This document shows, piece after piece, positions 16,504 through 24,813 of a stretch of 64,000 nt of DNA. The notes beneath the pieces were generated by a model. It ran no database searches, had not been told where the DNA came from, and saw nothing but the letters and a program-made list of their open reading frames with translations. Location: positions 1 through 64,000 of the forward strand of contig CAZOZM010000009.1 of NCBI GenBank assembly GCA_964584255.1, given 5' to 3'. Origin of the DNA: UBA3775 sp964584255 (GTDB lineage: Bacteria > Bacillota > Clostridia > Lachnospirales > Lachnospiraceae). A program made the position numbers and the translations under genes. The first letter of the stretch is position 1, and every line of letters starts with the position of its first letter.

Positions 16504-18189
16504 ATGGCAGAGGTCAGGAGAAAACGACTTGGCGACATGCTCGTTGCGGAGTCGGTAATTTCAGAGGAACAGCTTTTAAACGCACTTGAAGCCAAGAAGG
16601 GAACGGGAAAGCGTCTTGGTGAGATGGTTGTTGAACTCGGATTTACAACAGAAGATAAGATTTGCAGGGCTCTCGAAAGACAGCTCGGCGTTGAATACAT
16701 AAGTCTTGCCAATGCCAAGGTTCCGGGAGACGTACTTGAAAAACTGAACGGTGCGTTCCTCAGAAAGCATTTGGTAATTCCTTTCGGCTACGATCCGTCC
16801 TCACTTGACGTGCTGATGCTTGCGATGTCCGACCCGATGGACATGGAAGCGATGGACGACGTCTCAATGATGACCGGACTCCAGGTTGAACCTTACATCG
16901 CAACCAGCCACGAAATCATGGTTGCAATCGATAAGAACTACGGTAATGAAGAAGCCCAGGAAGCTGCCGACGCTTTCGCAAAGGAAAGAGGAGAAAAGCT
17001 CGAGGAACTTGAAGAGGAAGATACCGTAGGCGATTCACCAATCGTTGTACTCGTAAGAACAATGATTGAGCAGGCGGCCCGACTCAGAGCTTCCGATATT
17101 CACGTAGAGGCTCTCGAAACGAGAGTACGAATCCGTTATCGAATCGACGGTTCCCTCTATGAACAGATAAGCTACGACATAAGCCTTGCACCGGCAATTG
17201 CGGCACGACTTAAAATTATATCCGGCATGGACATTGCCGAAAAGAGAAAACCTCAGGACGGTCGAATCACACAGGTGGTTGACCGAATCGAATATGATAT
17301 CCGAGCATCAATGCTTCCGACCGTTTACGGTGAGAAGTGCGTTATGCGACTTGCAATGAAGCAGGCACTCTCAAGAGACAAGAAGGACCTCGGATTTGAC
17401 GAAGCCGAGATGAAGGTTTTCGAACACATCTTAAAGAATCCTAACGGAATCATTCTTGTTACCGGACCTACCGGTTCCGGTAAATCAACAACTCTTTATA
17501 CCGCACTCAGTGAGCTGAATACGGAAGACGTTAACATCATCACCGTAGAAGACCCTGTCGAAGCAAACATCGACGGAATCAACCAGGTACACGTTAACGT
17601 AAAAGCGGGTCTTACCTTTGCATCCGCCCTCCGTTCAATCCTGCGACAGGATCCGGACATCATAATGATCGGAGAAATCCGAGACGGCGAAACCGCATCA
17701 ATCGCGGTACAGGCCGCCATCACCGGTCATCTTGTTGTTTCCACGCTCCATACAAACTCCTCCGCGGCAACAATTTCCCGACTTGAAGACATGGGAATTG
17801 AGAGTTACCTCGTTGCAGACTCCGTTAAGGGTGTAATCGCACAGCGACTTGTAAAGAGACTCTGCCCAAGCTGCAAGAGAGCGGTAGCGGCAAATGATGA
17901 AGAAAAAGAAATCATGAAGGTGCCTCTTGATGAAGAGTGCATCATCTATGAACCGGTTGGATGTCCGCAGTGCAACAACATCGGATACAAAGGCCGAATC
18001 GGTGTATACGAAATTATGGAAGTTAACCGTGAGATGGCCGGCATAATAAGCCGTAATGAAAGCACGGAAGCGCTTAAGGAAGCTGCACTCAGAAACGGAA
18101 TGAACACACTCCGAATGGCAGCTACGAAGCATGTATTAAACGGAATTACATCTTATTCGGAGATGGTAAGAATTTCCTTCGACGAATAA
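16504..18189 (+). CDS. pilB: Type IV pilus assembly (extension) ATPase PilB
   Basis: PilB powers pilus extension from the cytoplasmic face. The 561-aa protein starts with an MshEN domain (RLGDMLVAESVISEEQ and RLGEMVVELGFTTED repeats), which in some PilB proteins binds c-di-GMP; the second repeat keeps the key Gly and Gln better than the first. The GspE core has Walker A GPTGSGKSTT at ~321-330, Asp box IITVEDPVE, Walker B DIIMIGEIRD and the His box HLVVSTLHTN. Four cysteines (C454, C457, C487, C490) form the zinc site of the family. ATG 16504 has GGGAGGA four bases upstream. It is the first gene of a 15-kb pilus operon. Arginine CGA codons are unusually common here. Confidence 0.96.
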   Translation: MAEVRRKRLGDMLVAESVISEEQLLNALEAKKGTGKRLGEMVVELGFTTEDKICRALERQLGVEYISLANAKVPGDVLEKLNGAFLRKHLVIPFGYDPSSLDVLMLAMSDPMDMEAMDDVSMMTGLQVEPYIATSHEIMVAIDKNYGNEEAQEAADAFAKERGEKLEELEEEDTVGDSPIVVLVRTMIEQAARLRASDIHVEALETRVRIRYRIDGSLYEQISYDISLAPAIAARLKIISGMDIAEKRKPQDGRITQVVDRIEYDIRASMLPTVYGEKCVMRLAMKQALSRDKKDLGFDEAEMKVFEHILKNPNGIILVTGPTGSGKSTTLYTALSELNTEDVNIITVEDPVEANIDGINQVHVNVKAGLTFASALRSILRQDPDIIMIGEIRDGETASIAVQAAITGHLVVSTLHTNSSAATISRLEDMGIESYLVADSVKGVIAQRLVKRLCPSCKRAVAANDEEKEIMKVPLDEECIIYEPVGCPQCNNIGYKGRIGVYEIMEVNREMAGIISRNESTEALKEAALRNGMNTLRMAATKHVLNGITSYSEMVRISFDE

Positions 18190-18217
18190 GAAAAAAATAC
18201 GAATTGAGGTTTACAAA

Positions 18218-19297
18218 ATGACTAATCAGAGACTTGATGAGATTCTGCTTCTTGCAGTAGAGAGGCACGCATCCGATATTCACATGACCGCCGGTCGTCC
18301 CGTAATCTACAGAATAGACGGCGCACTCCGTGAGATGGATGACCACACGATGACTCCGGAGGAGATTGCAGACATCGTTGTTCCGCTTTACGCAAACAAC
18401 TCAAGACTTGTTGAGATAATGGAAGAAACCGGAGAAATCGACTTCGCCTATTCTCTTCAGGGAAAAGGACGTTTCCGTGTAAACGTTTTCAGACAGAGAG
18501 GAACACTTGCAATGGTAATGAGACTTCTTCCATTCAAGATTCCGGCTCCGAGAGAACTCGGACTTCCTGCATCCGTTCAGGATCTTATCACAAGAAAGAG
18601 AGGACTCGTACTCGTTACCGGTGCAACCGGTTCCGGAAAGTCAACAACTCTTGCTTCCCTGATAAATGTCATAAACAATACATATTCAAGACACATAATC
18701 ACTCTTGAAGACCCAATCGAGTATCTCCACAGACACGAGAAGTCGATTGTTAACCAGAGAGAGATTGGTGATGATACAAAAGATTATGCCGGAGCTTTAA
18801 GAGCTGCACTCCGAGAAGATCCGGACGTTATTCTTGTAGGAGAGATGCGAGACAATGAAACGATTCAGACCGCAATCACGGCGGCTGAAACCGGTCATCT
18901 TGTATTCTCAACACTCCATACAAACGGAGCGGCGGATACAATAAACCGAGTAATCGACGTTTTCCCACCTCATCAGCAGCAGCAGATACGAGTTCAGCTT
19001 GCCAGCGTTATTGAGTGTGTAATCTCACAGCAGCTTCTCCCGATTCAGAATTCGGCAGGTCGAGTTGCCGCATTCGAAGTAATGCTCGGTTCGCCGGCGG
19101 TACGAAGCCTTATCCGTGAAGGTAAAGCCTTCCAGATTCCTTCTACAATGCAGACGAGCAAGAAACAGGGCATGATTACGATGGATGATTCCCTTTACAA
19201 TCTCTACATCGGCGGATTGATTTCGGCAGACAACTGTATCAATTACGCACAGGATGTACCGGGAATGGAGAAGAGACTCAGCTACAGACAGATGTAA
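18218..19297 (+). CDS. pilT: Twitching motility / retraction ATPase PilT
   Basis: PilT drives pilus retraction. The 359-aa hexameric ATPase shows the N-terminal PAS-like region (ASDIHMTAGRPVIYRIDG), Walker A GATGSGKSTT starting at residue 135, Asp box HIITLEDPIE, Walker B DVILVGEMRD, His box HLVFSTLHTN and the C-terminal VRSLIREGK, which corresponds to the AIRNLIRE motif needed for retraction. It lacks the PilB zinc cysteines and MshEN domain, as expected. It lies 28 bp downstream of pilB with GAGG in the leader. Presence of both ATPases suggests a dynamic, retractable pilus. Confidence 0.96.
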   Translation: MTNQRLDEILLLAVERHASDIHMTAGRPVIYRIDGALREMDDHTMTPEEIADIVVPLYANNSRLVEIMEETGEIDFAYSLQGKGRFRVNVFRQRGTLAMVMRLLPFKIPAPRELGLPASVQDLITRKRGLVLVTGATGSGKSTTLASLINVINNTYSRHIITLEDPIEYLHRHEKSIVNQREIGDDTKDYAGALRAALREDPDVILVGEMRDNETIQTAITAAETGHLVFSTLHTNGAADTINRVIDVFPPHQQQQIRVQLASVIECVISQQLLPIQNSAGRVAAFEVMLGSPAVRSLIREGKAFQIPSTMQTSKKQGMITMDDSLYNLYIGGLISADNCINYAQDVPGMEKRLSYRQM

Positions 19298-19318
19298 AAG
19301 ATTACAGGAGGTTGTCAG

Positions 19319-20530
19319 TTGGCTACATTTACTTATACTGCCATTGATAAGTTTGGCAAACAGAAAAGAGGAAACATAGATGCCACTTCCACTGACCGTG
19401 CAATGTCGGCACTCAAGGCCGAGGGTCTTGTGCCGGTAAAGGTACAGGAAGCGAGTATCTTCACAAAAGACGTACAGATTGGTGCGAAAAAAGCGACACC
19501 GCATGACCTTGCTCTTTTCTGCGGACAGTTTGAAAGTATCCTGAATGCCGGTGTTCCGGTAATCGATGCTCTTGGAATGCTTGCAGAACAGACTGAAAAC
19601 AAGGACTTTGCAAAGTCAATAATTGAAGTAAAGAACAGTGTCGAGGGTGGTGAATCCCTTGGCGGTGCGATGGCGGCGAGAAGAGATGTCTATCCGTCAA
19701 TGCTCGTCAGCATGGTTCAGGCGGGTGAGGCTTCGGGAAGTCTTGAAGTTTCACTGAACCGAATGGCTACCCAGTTCGATAAGGACGAGAGACTTAAGGC
19801 AACGATTAAGAAGGCGATGACCTATCCTTGCGTTGTACTTGTCGTAATGTTTGTGGTTATTCTCGTACTTCTTTACTACGTTATTCCAACATTCATGAAC
19901 ATGTTCGCCGACATGGACATCAAGATGCCGGCTCTTACAATGTTTGTAATGAATGCCAGTGATTTTGTTCAGAACTACTGGTACATCATCGCGGCGGTTG
20001 TCGTGGTTGTGGCAATTGCCTGGAAGACGTTCTCGTCGACGATGACCGGTAAAACACTTATCGGTAAGTTCACACTCTGGTGTCCGCTTACCAAGAACTT
20101 TGTAATGAAAACCTCTTCGGCAAGACTTGCAAGAACGCTCAGCACACTTACCGCAGCAGGTATTTCGATGATAGATGCGCTTGATATCACGGCAAAGACA
20201 ATGTCGAACGTAATAATAAGAATGGCAGTCATTGATGCCAAGGAAGATGTTAAAAAGGGTATGCCTCTCTCAGAGCCTTTGAGACGTTCCGGAATCTTCC
20301 CGCCAATGCTTATCCACATGACAAAGATTGGTGAAAATACCGGTGATATGGAATCAATGCTTACCAAGATGGCTGACTACTATGATGAAGAAGTAGAAAA
20401 TGCAACTCAGCAGCTTCTTGCAATGCTTGAACCGATGATTACAGTCGTAATGGCAGGACTCGTTGCCGTAATCGTAGGTGCCGTACTGATGCCGATGGTT
20501 GCTCTTTACGACGGACTTGATTCCATCTAG
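19319..20530 (+). CDS. pilC: Type IV pilus inner-membrane platform protein PilC
   Basis: PilC is the membrane platform on which PilB and PilT act. The 403-aa protein has two T2SSF domains: residues ~68-190 and ~270-392, each with a cytoplasmic helical bundle. TM segments lie at ~167-190, ~215-235 and ~375-398. The N-terminus (TFTYTAIDKFGKQKRGNIDA) is the family start. The TTG start at 19319 has CAGGAGG six bases upstream; no in-frame ATG gives the conserved N-terminus. It is 21 bp downstream of pilT and 94 bp upstream of the major pilin gene, with a hairpin between them. Confidence 0.95.
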   Translation: MATFTYTAIDKFGKQKRGNIDATSTDRAMSALKAEGLVPVKVQEASIFTKDVQIGAKKATPHDLALFCGQFESILNAGVPVIDALGMLAEQTENKDFAKSIIEVKNSVEGGESLGGAMAARRDVYPSMLVSMVQAGEASGSLEVSLNRMATQFDKDERLKATIKKAMTYPCVVLVVMFVVILVLLYYVIPTFMNMFADMDIKMPALTMFVMNASDFVQNYWYIIAAVVVVVAIAWKTFSSTMTGKTLIGKFTLWCPLTKNFVMKTSSARLARTLSTLTAAGISMIDALDITAKTMSNVIIRMAVIDAKEDVKKGMPLSEPLRRSGIFPPMLIHMTKIGENTGDMESMLTKMADYYDEEVENATQQLLAMLEPMITVVMAGLVAVIVGAVLMPMVALYDGLDSI

Positions 20531-20559
20531 TAAGTACCGGGCAACCGGAAAATCAGAAT

Positions 20560-20592
20560 TAAATTTCCTCTTTATAGGGAAGAGGGATTTAA
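20560..20592 (+). other. Intercistronic hairpin before the major pilin gene
   Basis: TAAAT..CCTCTT can pair with AAGAGG.ATTTA around a short loop. No T run follows. It may protect or define the 5' end of a processed pilA message; this is inference from position. Confidence 0.4.
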
Positions 20593-20624
20593 GATAAAAT
20601 AACATAAAAAAGGAGAATATTGTT

Positions 20625-21161
20625 ATGAAAACAAAAAAGAATGCAGGTTTCTCACTCGTTGAGTTAATCGTAGTTATCGCCATCATGGCAGTTTTAGTAG
20701 GTGTTTTAGCACCGGCTTACTTAAAGTATGTTGAGAAGTCAAGAAAGTCTTCTGATATTTCAGCTTTCTCTGATATCATCAACGCTTCTACAAACGTAGC
20801 TTCTGATACACAGTATGAGCAGTATATCCAGATGAATTCAACATTTGAAATTGTTGTTGAAGGTGGTACAGTTACATTACAGTTCTGTGGAGTAAAAGCT
20901 GAGGGAACAAATGATGCTGGCTATAAGTTAGTAGCAGGAGAATGGGCTTCAGTTTCAAAGGGTGATAACTATAATCTTAAGTCAAAAGAATTCAAGGCAG
21001 CTGAAGGAACAGCAAAAGGAACTGTTCAGTCTGACAACTCTGTTGAATGGACATCTGCACCAGGTAAAACTGGAGATGTATTTAAGGATATGAGAGCTTA
21101 CTCTCCAGATTTTGATTCTAAATTCGAGAAGGCAGAAACAACGTCTACTCCTACTGCTTAA
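20625..21161 (+). CDS. pilA: Major type IV pilin candidate
   Basis: This 178-aa prepilin has a 7-residue basic leader, cleavage site at G8|F9 and the conserved FSLVELIVVIAIMAVLV hydrophobic helix with Glu5. The C-terminal domain is a small soluble pilin head without cysteine pairs (one Cys seen). Codon use is strongly biased toward T- and A-ending codons (GCT, TCT, GTT), like the HU gene in this window and unlike neighbouring pil genes, which suggests high expression. AAGGAG precedes the ATG. It is followed by strong hairpins that may set its mRNA level above that of downstream genes. Candidate major subunit, with the next gene as minor paralogue. Confidence 0.93.
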   Translation: MKTKKNAGFSLVELIVVIAIMAVLVGVLAPAYLKYVEKSRKSSDISAFSDIINASTNVASDTQYEQYIQMNSTFEIVVEGGTVTLQFCGVKAEGTNDAGYKLVAGEWASVSKGDNYNLKSKEFKAAEGTAKGTVQSDNSVEWTSAPGKTGDVFKDMRAYSPDFDSKFEKAETTSTPTA

Positions 21162-21190
21162 TTTAGTCATAAGCCAATTAATTTAACTTA

Positions 21191-21220
21191 TCCAACACCG
21201 TCCATCCGGACGGTGTTGGA
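21191..21220 (+). terminator. Hairpin after pilA (attenuator or stabiliser)
   Basis: A perfect 13-bp stem TCCAACACCGTCC / GGACGGTGTTGGA with loop ATCC lies 29 bp past the pilA stop. TATATATT follows instead of a T run, so partial termination or 3'-end protection is more likely than full termination. Confidence 0.6.
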
Positions 21221-21303
21221 TATATATTAAATCTTAGATCCTAAGATAAGAATCTTATATCCCTATTATAAGATAAGGTTTGAAAATTTTTTCATGAGAT
21301 AAT

Positions 21304-21340
21304 TTTTGAGGAAGCACCCTCTCAGGGTGCTTTCTCAAAG
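21304..21340 (+). terminator. Second hairpin between the two pilin genes
   Basis: TTTGAGGAAGCACCCT pairs with AGGGTGCTTTCTCAAA around loop CTC, about 16 bp with one G-T. No T run follows. Together with the hairpin at 21191 it separates the abundant pilin from the rest of the operon. Confidence 0.6.
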
Positions 21341-21381
21341 ATTATTGCAAAAGAAGTAATAATCTTAGGGGAGATAGGAAA

Positions 21382-21915
21382 GTGGGAAAAATGAAGAATA
21401 AGCGTATTGGCAGAAACAATGACGGTTTTTCTTTGGTTGAACTCATTGTTGTAATTGCCATTATGGCGGTTTTGGTAGGAGTTCTTGCTCCAGCCTATTT
21501 AAAGTATGTTGAAAAGTCGAGAAAGTCTTCCGACATTGTTGCAATTGAACAGGTCTTTTCGGCTGCGGAAGCAGTATCGACAGACCTTGAGTACAAAGTC
21601 CCTGAGGGAACGAGATTTACGCTTATTGCGACGAATGGTCTTGTGAGTTTCAGAATCACAAAGTGGGGAAGCGAGACAGACAAGGCAACTACAAAGGATG
21701 CGAACTGGCAGCTTGCCGAGAATGAGTGGAATGACACTTCGAATAAAGGTGATCCTTATCAGTTTGCCTCAAGAAGCTGGAGAAACGAATCCGGAACCAT
21801 TTATGGAGAAGTACAATCATCCGGAGAGTTATTCTGGTACTATGATAAAACAAATGCCAAAGTATTCAAGGATATGGTTGAGTATTCAAATGAGTTTGGC
21901 GACAGATTTAAGTAA
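21382..21915 (+). CDS. Second type IV pilin, paralogue of PilA
   Basis: This 177-aa prepilin has a 15-residue basic leader (GRNNDG|FSLVE). From the cleavage-site Gly through KSSDI, 38 residues are identical to the first pilin, yet the DNA differs at many third positions and the head domain is different. This points to selection for identical packing in the same filament, or old duplication with gene-specific codon use. GTG 21382 is used with AGGGGAG upstream; ATG 21391 is an alternative. Codon use is ordinary, so it is probably less expressed than the first pilin. Confidence 0.9.
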   Translation: MGKMKNKRIGRNNDGFSLVELIVVIAIMAVLVGVLAPAYLKYVEKSRKSSDIVAIEQVFSAAEAVSTDLEYKVPEGTRFTLIATNGLVSFRITKWGSETDKATTKDANWQLAENEWNDTSNKGDPYQFASRSWRNESGTIYGEVQSSGELFWYYDKTNAKVFKDMVEYSNEFGDRFK

Positions 21916-21926
21916 GAGGAACATTA

Positions 21927-22742
21927 ATGGAAACGGTTTGGTCAGTAGCAGTCTACATATGTATTTTCCTTTACGGAATTTTTGTGGGAAGCTTTTTAAA
22001 TGTGGTAATTCTAAGACTTCCGAGACGGGAGAGCCTGAGCAGAAACCGTTCACATTGTATGAGCTGTGGGTATCAGCTTAGCTGGTACGATTTGATTCCA
22101 CTGTTCAGTTGGCTTTTCCTCAGAGGAAAGTGCAGGAAATGCGGGAAAAAGATTTCAGCCCAGTATCCTCTTGTTGAGGGTGCAAACGGTATTATCTGGG
22201 TACTGCTTTTTTTAATTCCCTATGGAACGAATGCTTATCAGATGTTTGAGAATTTCAGATTTGAAACTCTTCTGTACTGCCTGATGGCGTCGGCACTCCT
22301 TGCACTCAGTGTAATTGATTTCAGAACTTACGAGATTCCTTTCGGATTCAATGTTTTCATTGCTTCCTTGGGACTTGTAAATCTCTTTTACAGAATCCTT
22401 TTCATGGGCATAGAAAATTCGGGTTGGGAGAGCTATCTCATCGGATTCTTCTGTGTGAGTGGATTTCTTCTGATTCTCTTCCTGCTGTCGGGAGGAAGGG
22501 CAATCGGCGGAGGAGACGTGAAGCTGATGGCGGCGGCAGGTCTTCTGCTTGGATGGAAGCTCATCATAGTGGCTTTCGTCTTCGGATGTATACTCGGCTC
22601 GGTTATTCACATTATAAGGATGAAGGTATCCGGAGCGGAACACGTTCTTGCAATGGGACCGTATCTGTCGGCAGGAATAATGCTTGCCGTCATGTTTGGA
22701 AACGAAGCACTTAATTGGTATTTATCCCTGTTTGGGAGATAG
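21927..22742 (+). CDS. pilD: Prepilin peptidase / N-methyltransferase
   Basis: PilD cleaves prepilins after Gly and methylates the new N-terminus. The 271-aa membrane protein has the N-terminal DiS_P_DiS domain with two CxxC pairs (CMSCGYQ and CRKCGKK at ~46-72), then the A24 aspartic protease core. Both catalytic aspartates are visible: VIDFRTYEIP and the GxGD motif in GGGDVKLMAA. About seven TM helices are predicted by eye. It starts 12 bp after the second pilin gene. Its last nine codons form the first unit of a 36-bp tandem array that continues past the stop codon. Confidence 0.95.
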   Translation: METVWSVAVYICIFLYGIFVGSFLNVVILRLPRRESLSRNRSHCMSCGYQLSWYDLIPLFSWLFLRGKCRKCGKKISAQYPLVEGANGIIWVLLFLIPYGTNAYQMFENFRFETLLYCLMASALLALSVIDFRTYEIPFGFNVFIASLGLVNLFYRILFMGIENSGWESYLIGFFCVSGFLLILFLLSGGRAIGGGDVKLMAAAGLLLGWKLIIVAFVFGCILGSVIHIIRMKVSGAEHVLAMGPYLSAGIMLAVMFGNEALNWYLSLFGR

Positions 22743-22942
22743 ATATCTATTCGGTATTTATTTCTTTTTAAAAGGTGGATACTTGTCTGACATTTATCGA
22801 ATTCTGAGAGATGGATACTTGTCTGACATTTATCAGTTTTCCGGAGATGGATGCCTGTTTGACATTTGTCGGTTTCCGAGAGATGAATACTTATTCTGTA
22901 TTTGTCACTTGTTAAGAGGCAGATACTTAACCGGCAGTTATT
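22706..22942 (+). repeat. 36-bp tandem array starting in the pilD 3' end
   Basis: Units run at 22706 (in pilD), 22742, 22778, 22814, 22850, 22886 and a partial at 22922. The clearest two, 22778 and 22814, share GATACTTGTCTGACATTTAT and GAGATG. Divergence increases toward both ends. In one frame the array reads as 12-residue repeats (YLSDIY...RDG), but there is no ribosome binding site, so I do not call a gene. There are no unique spacers, so it is not a CRISPR. Confidence 0.9.
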
Positions 22943-22956
22943 AATATCCGGTCAGA

Positions 22957-22976
22957 AAAAATCCTTCGGGATTTTA
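22957..22976 (+). terminator. Short cUUCGg hairpin terminator after pilD
   Basis: AAAATCC-TTCG-GGATTTT is a 7-bp stem closed by a stable C(TTCG)G tetraloop and ends in T. It may terminate or attenuate transcription before pilM. Confidence 0.6.
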
Positions 22977-23123
22977 TTGAAGCTTGGGAAATAATCCCAG
23001 GAGAAGGTGAACCTTAGTGTTCACAAAAGTATGTTTTAGATTTTAATCCGTTTTCGCGGGTTTAAAATAAAGGTTGATAAACAATTTAGGAAGTAGGACT
23101 TTTGTTCCGGACGGGAGGATTAT
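22977..23123 (+). promoter_or_regulatory. Structured leader of pilM
   Basis: Two further hairpins can form: GTGAAC / GTTCAC at about 23007-23024 and ATTTTAATCCG / CGGGTTTAAAAT at 23040-23068 with loop TTTTCG. No known riboswitch core is recognised. A weak TTCACA-16-TTTAAT lies inside. GGGAGG precedes the pilM start. Confidence 0.35.
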
Positions 23124-24788
23124 ATGGCATTAAAAGTGCTGTCATTTGAAATCGGTCAGACAACAACAAGAGTTGTTGAGATGGATTACAAGGTGAAGAA
23201 CCCAAAAATTTATAATGTGTTTTCTATTGAAACACCTGCTGATGTGGTACAGGATGGTGTAATAAACAGAAATGAGGAATTTATCGTAGCCGTAAAGAGT
23301 GAGCTCAGAAGACGTATGATTAAAACAAGAGCTGCAGTATTCACGGTTGCATCAAGCCGTATAGCAAACAGAGAGGCGCGTATTCCTTTATGTAAAGAGA
23401 AAAATATCATGCCTATCATCCTCGCAAACGCTTCTGATTATTTCCCGGTTGATATGAATCAGTATCATCTGGTATATAACATTCTCGGAACGGTTGAAAA
23501 TGACGAAGGAAAGCAGTACAGACTTTCACTTCTTGCAGTACCTAACGATGTAACCACATCATACATCGATTTTGCAAGAACACTCGAGTTTGACATCAAG
23601 GCAATCGACTATGTCGGAAACTCAGTATTCCAGGTAGTTAAGGAAAGTTTTCCGGAGGGCGTAAGAGCATTCCTTAAGATCGAGGAACAGACATCACTCG
23701 TTACAATCGTAAACAACGGTGAAATTGTTCTCCAGAGACAGGTTGCTCACGGTCTTAATCAGGCAATTGAGAACCTTACGGAAACCGATATGTTCCAGGA
23801 TGAAGAGCTTACATATGCTGGTTCAACAAGAAAGTTCATCGAAAACAAGATTATCAGACCACATCTTAATCTTGATGCCGGTGTTTCATCCGAAGATGCA
23901 GATGAAGAAAACCTTATGATAAAGGTAATGATTACTGAAAACCTCAGATATATGGTTGGTAACATCAGCCGTATCCTTGAATATTTCTCTTCAAGAAATG
24001 AGGAACTTCAGCTTAATGAAGTTTATCTTGTAGGTCTCGGAGCTGATTTCCAGGGTCTCCCTGAACTCCTCAGCAACGAACTCGGTTACGATGTTAAGGC
24101 ATTTACAGGACTTGATAATACAGCAGTTTTGAATGTTGATCCAAATGCAAGCGTCACAAATTTAAGAGAGGTTGTTGCATGTATCGGTGCTGCAACAGCT
24201 CCATTACAGCTTCTTTCACCTGAACTCTTAAAGGGTGAAAAAGAGGTAAGTCTTCTTGCTCCGTTCATCGTTCTTGTAGGTGGAATCGGTGCTGCGATTG
24301 CTCTTTTAATTGTCGGTTCAATAATGATGGCGGCAGAAAAGAGCGAGACTAAGGATTTGGAAGAAAAGCTTCATTCCTATGACTACATCGCCGGAGTAAT
24401 TGAGAATTACGAAAATACTGAAATTACATACAGCGAAATAAAGAATCTTGACAATTCAACCCTTAACTGGAATAAGGAACTTACTTCTTTCATTAAGGAA
24501 CTTGAAACAAAGATGCCAAAGACATTTGAAACTGCAAGTTTCTCAGTTTCATCAACAGGCGTTAACATGGGCGTAACGGTAACTACAAAAGATGAGGCAG
24601 CAAAGGTTATCGAGCAGCTTCGTACTTTTGAAAGCGTAAGCGTAATTAGTACCGGTTCATTTGCTGAAACATCGCCAACAGATGAAACAGGTGCAGTTGT
24701 AGAGGGCGCGGAAAAGACAATAACTTTCGCTGTTACACTTACATACAAGCCATATGTTGAAGAAGTTACAGTTGAAGAAGCAGAATAA
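23124..24788 (+). CDS. pilM: PilM-PilN fusion, type IV pilus alignment subcomplex
   Basis: The first ~370 residues are an actin-like PilM (start VLSFEIGQTTTRVVEMDY, second phosphate region EVYLVGLGADFQGLPEL), normally a cytoplasmic protein that binds the N-terminus of PilN. Here it continues into a single TM helix (~376-403, PFIVLVGGIGAAIALLIVG) and a C-terminal periplasm-side PilN-like domain with a coiled-coil stretch and a ferredoxin-like fold (ASFSVSSTGVNMGVTVTT). The 554-aa length equals PilM plus PilN, so this is a natural fusion, not two genes. PilO follows 25 bp downstream. The fusion would fix PilM to the membrane. Confidence 0.9.
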   Translation: MALKVLSFEIGQTTTRVVEMDYKVKNPKIYNVFSIETPADVVQDGVINRNEEFIVAVKSELRRRMIKTRAAVFTVASSRIANREARIPLCKEKNIMPIILANASDYFPVDMNQYHLVYNILGTVENDEGKQYRLSLLAVPNDVTTSYIDFARTLEFDIKAIDYVGNSVFQVVKESFPEGVRAFLKIEEQTSLVTIVNNGEIVLQRQVAHGLNQAIENLTETDMFQDEELTYAGSTRKFIENKIIRPHLNLDAGVSSEDADEENLMIKVMITENLRYMVGNISRILEYFSSRNEELQLNEVYLVGLGADFQGLPELLSNELGYDVKAFTGLDNTAVLNVDPNASVTNLREVVACIGAATAPLQLLSPELLKGEKEVSLLAPFIVLVGGIGAAIALLIVGSIMMAAEKSETKDLEEKLHSYDYIAGVIENYENTEITYSEIKNLDNSTLNWNKELTSFIKELETKMPKTFETASFSVSSTGVNMGVTVTTKDEAAKVIEQLRTFESVSVISTGSFAETSPTDETGAVVEGAEKTITFAVTLTYKPYVEEVTVEEAE

Positions 24789-24813
24789 GGAAAGGATTAA
24801 AGAGTGACATATT

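Noticed and set aside
22706..22942. 36-bp repeats resembling a CRISPR array
   Set aside because: Units are directly adjacent without unique spacers, they drift in sequence, they begin inside pilD, and there are no cas genes.
22684..22944. 86-residue ORF with 12-residue repeats after pilD
   Set aside because: It overlaps pilD out of frame, has no ribosome binding site, and its repeats follow from the 36-bp DNA duplication.
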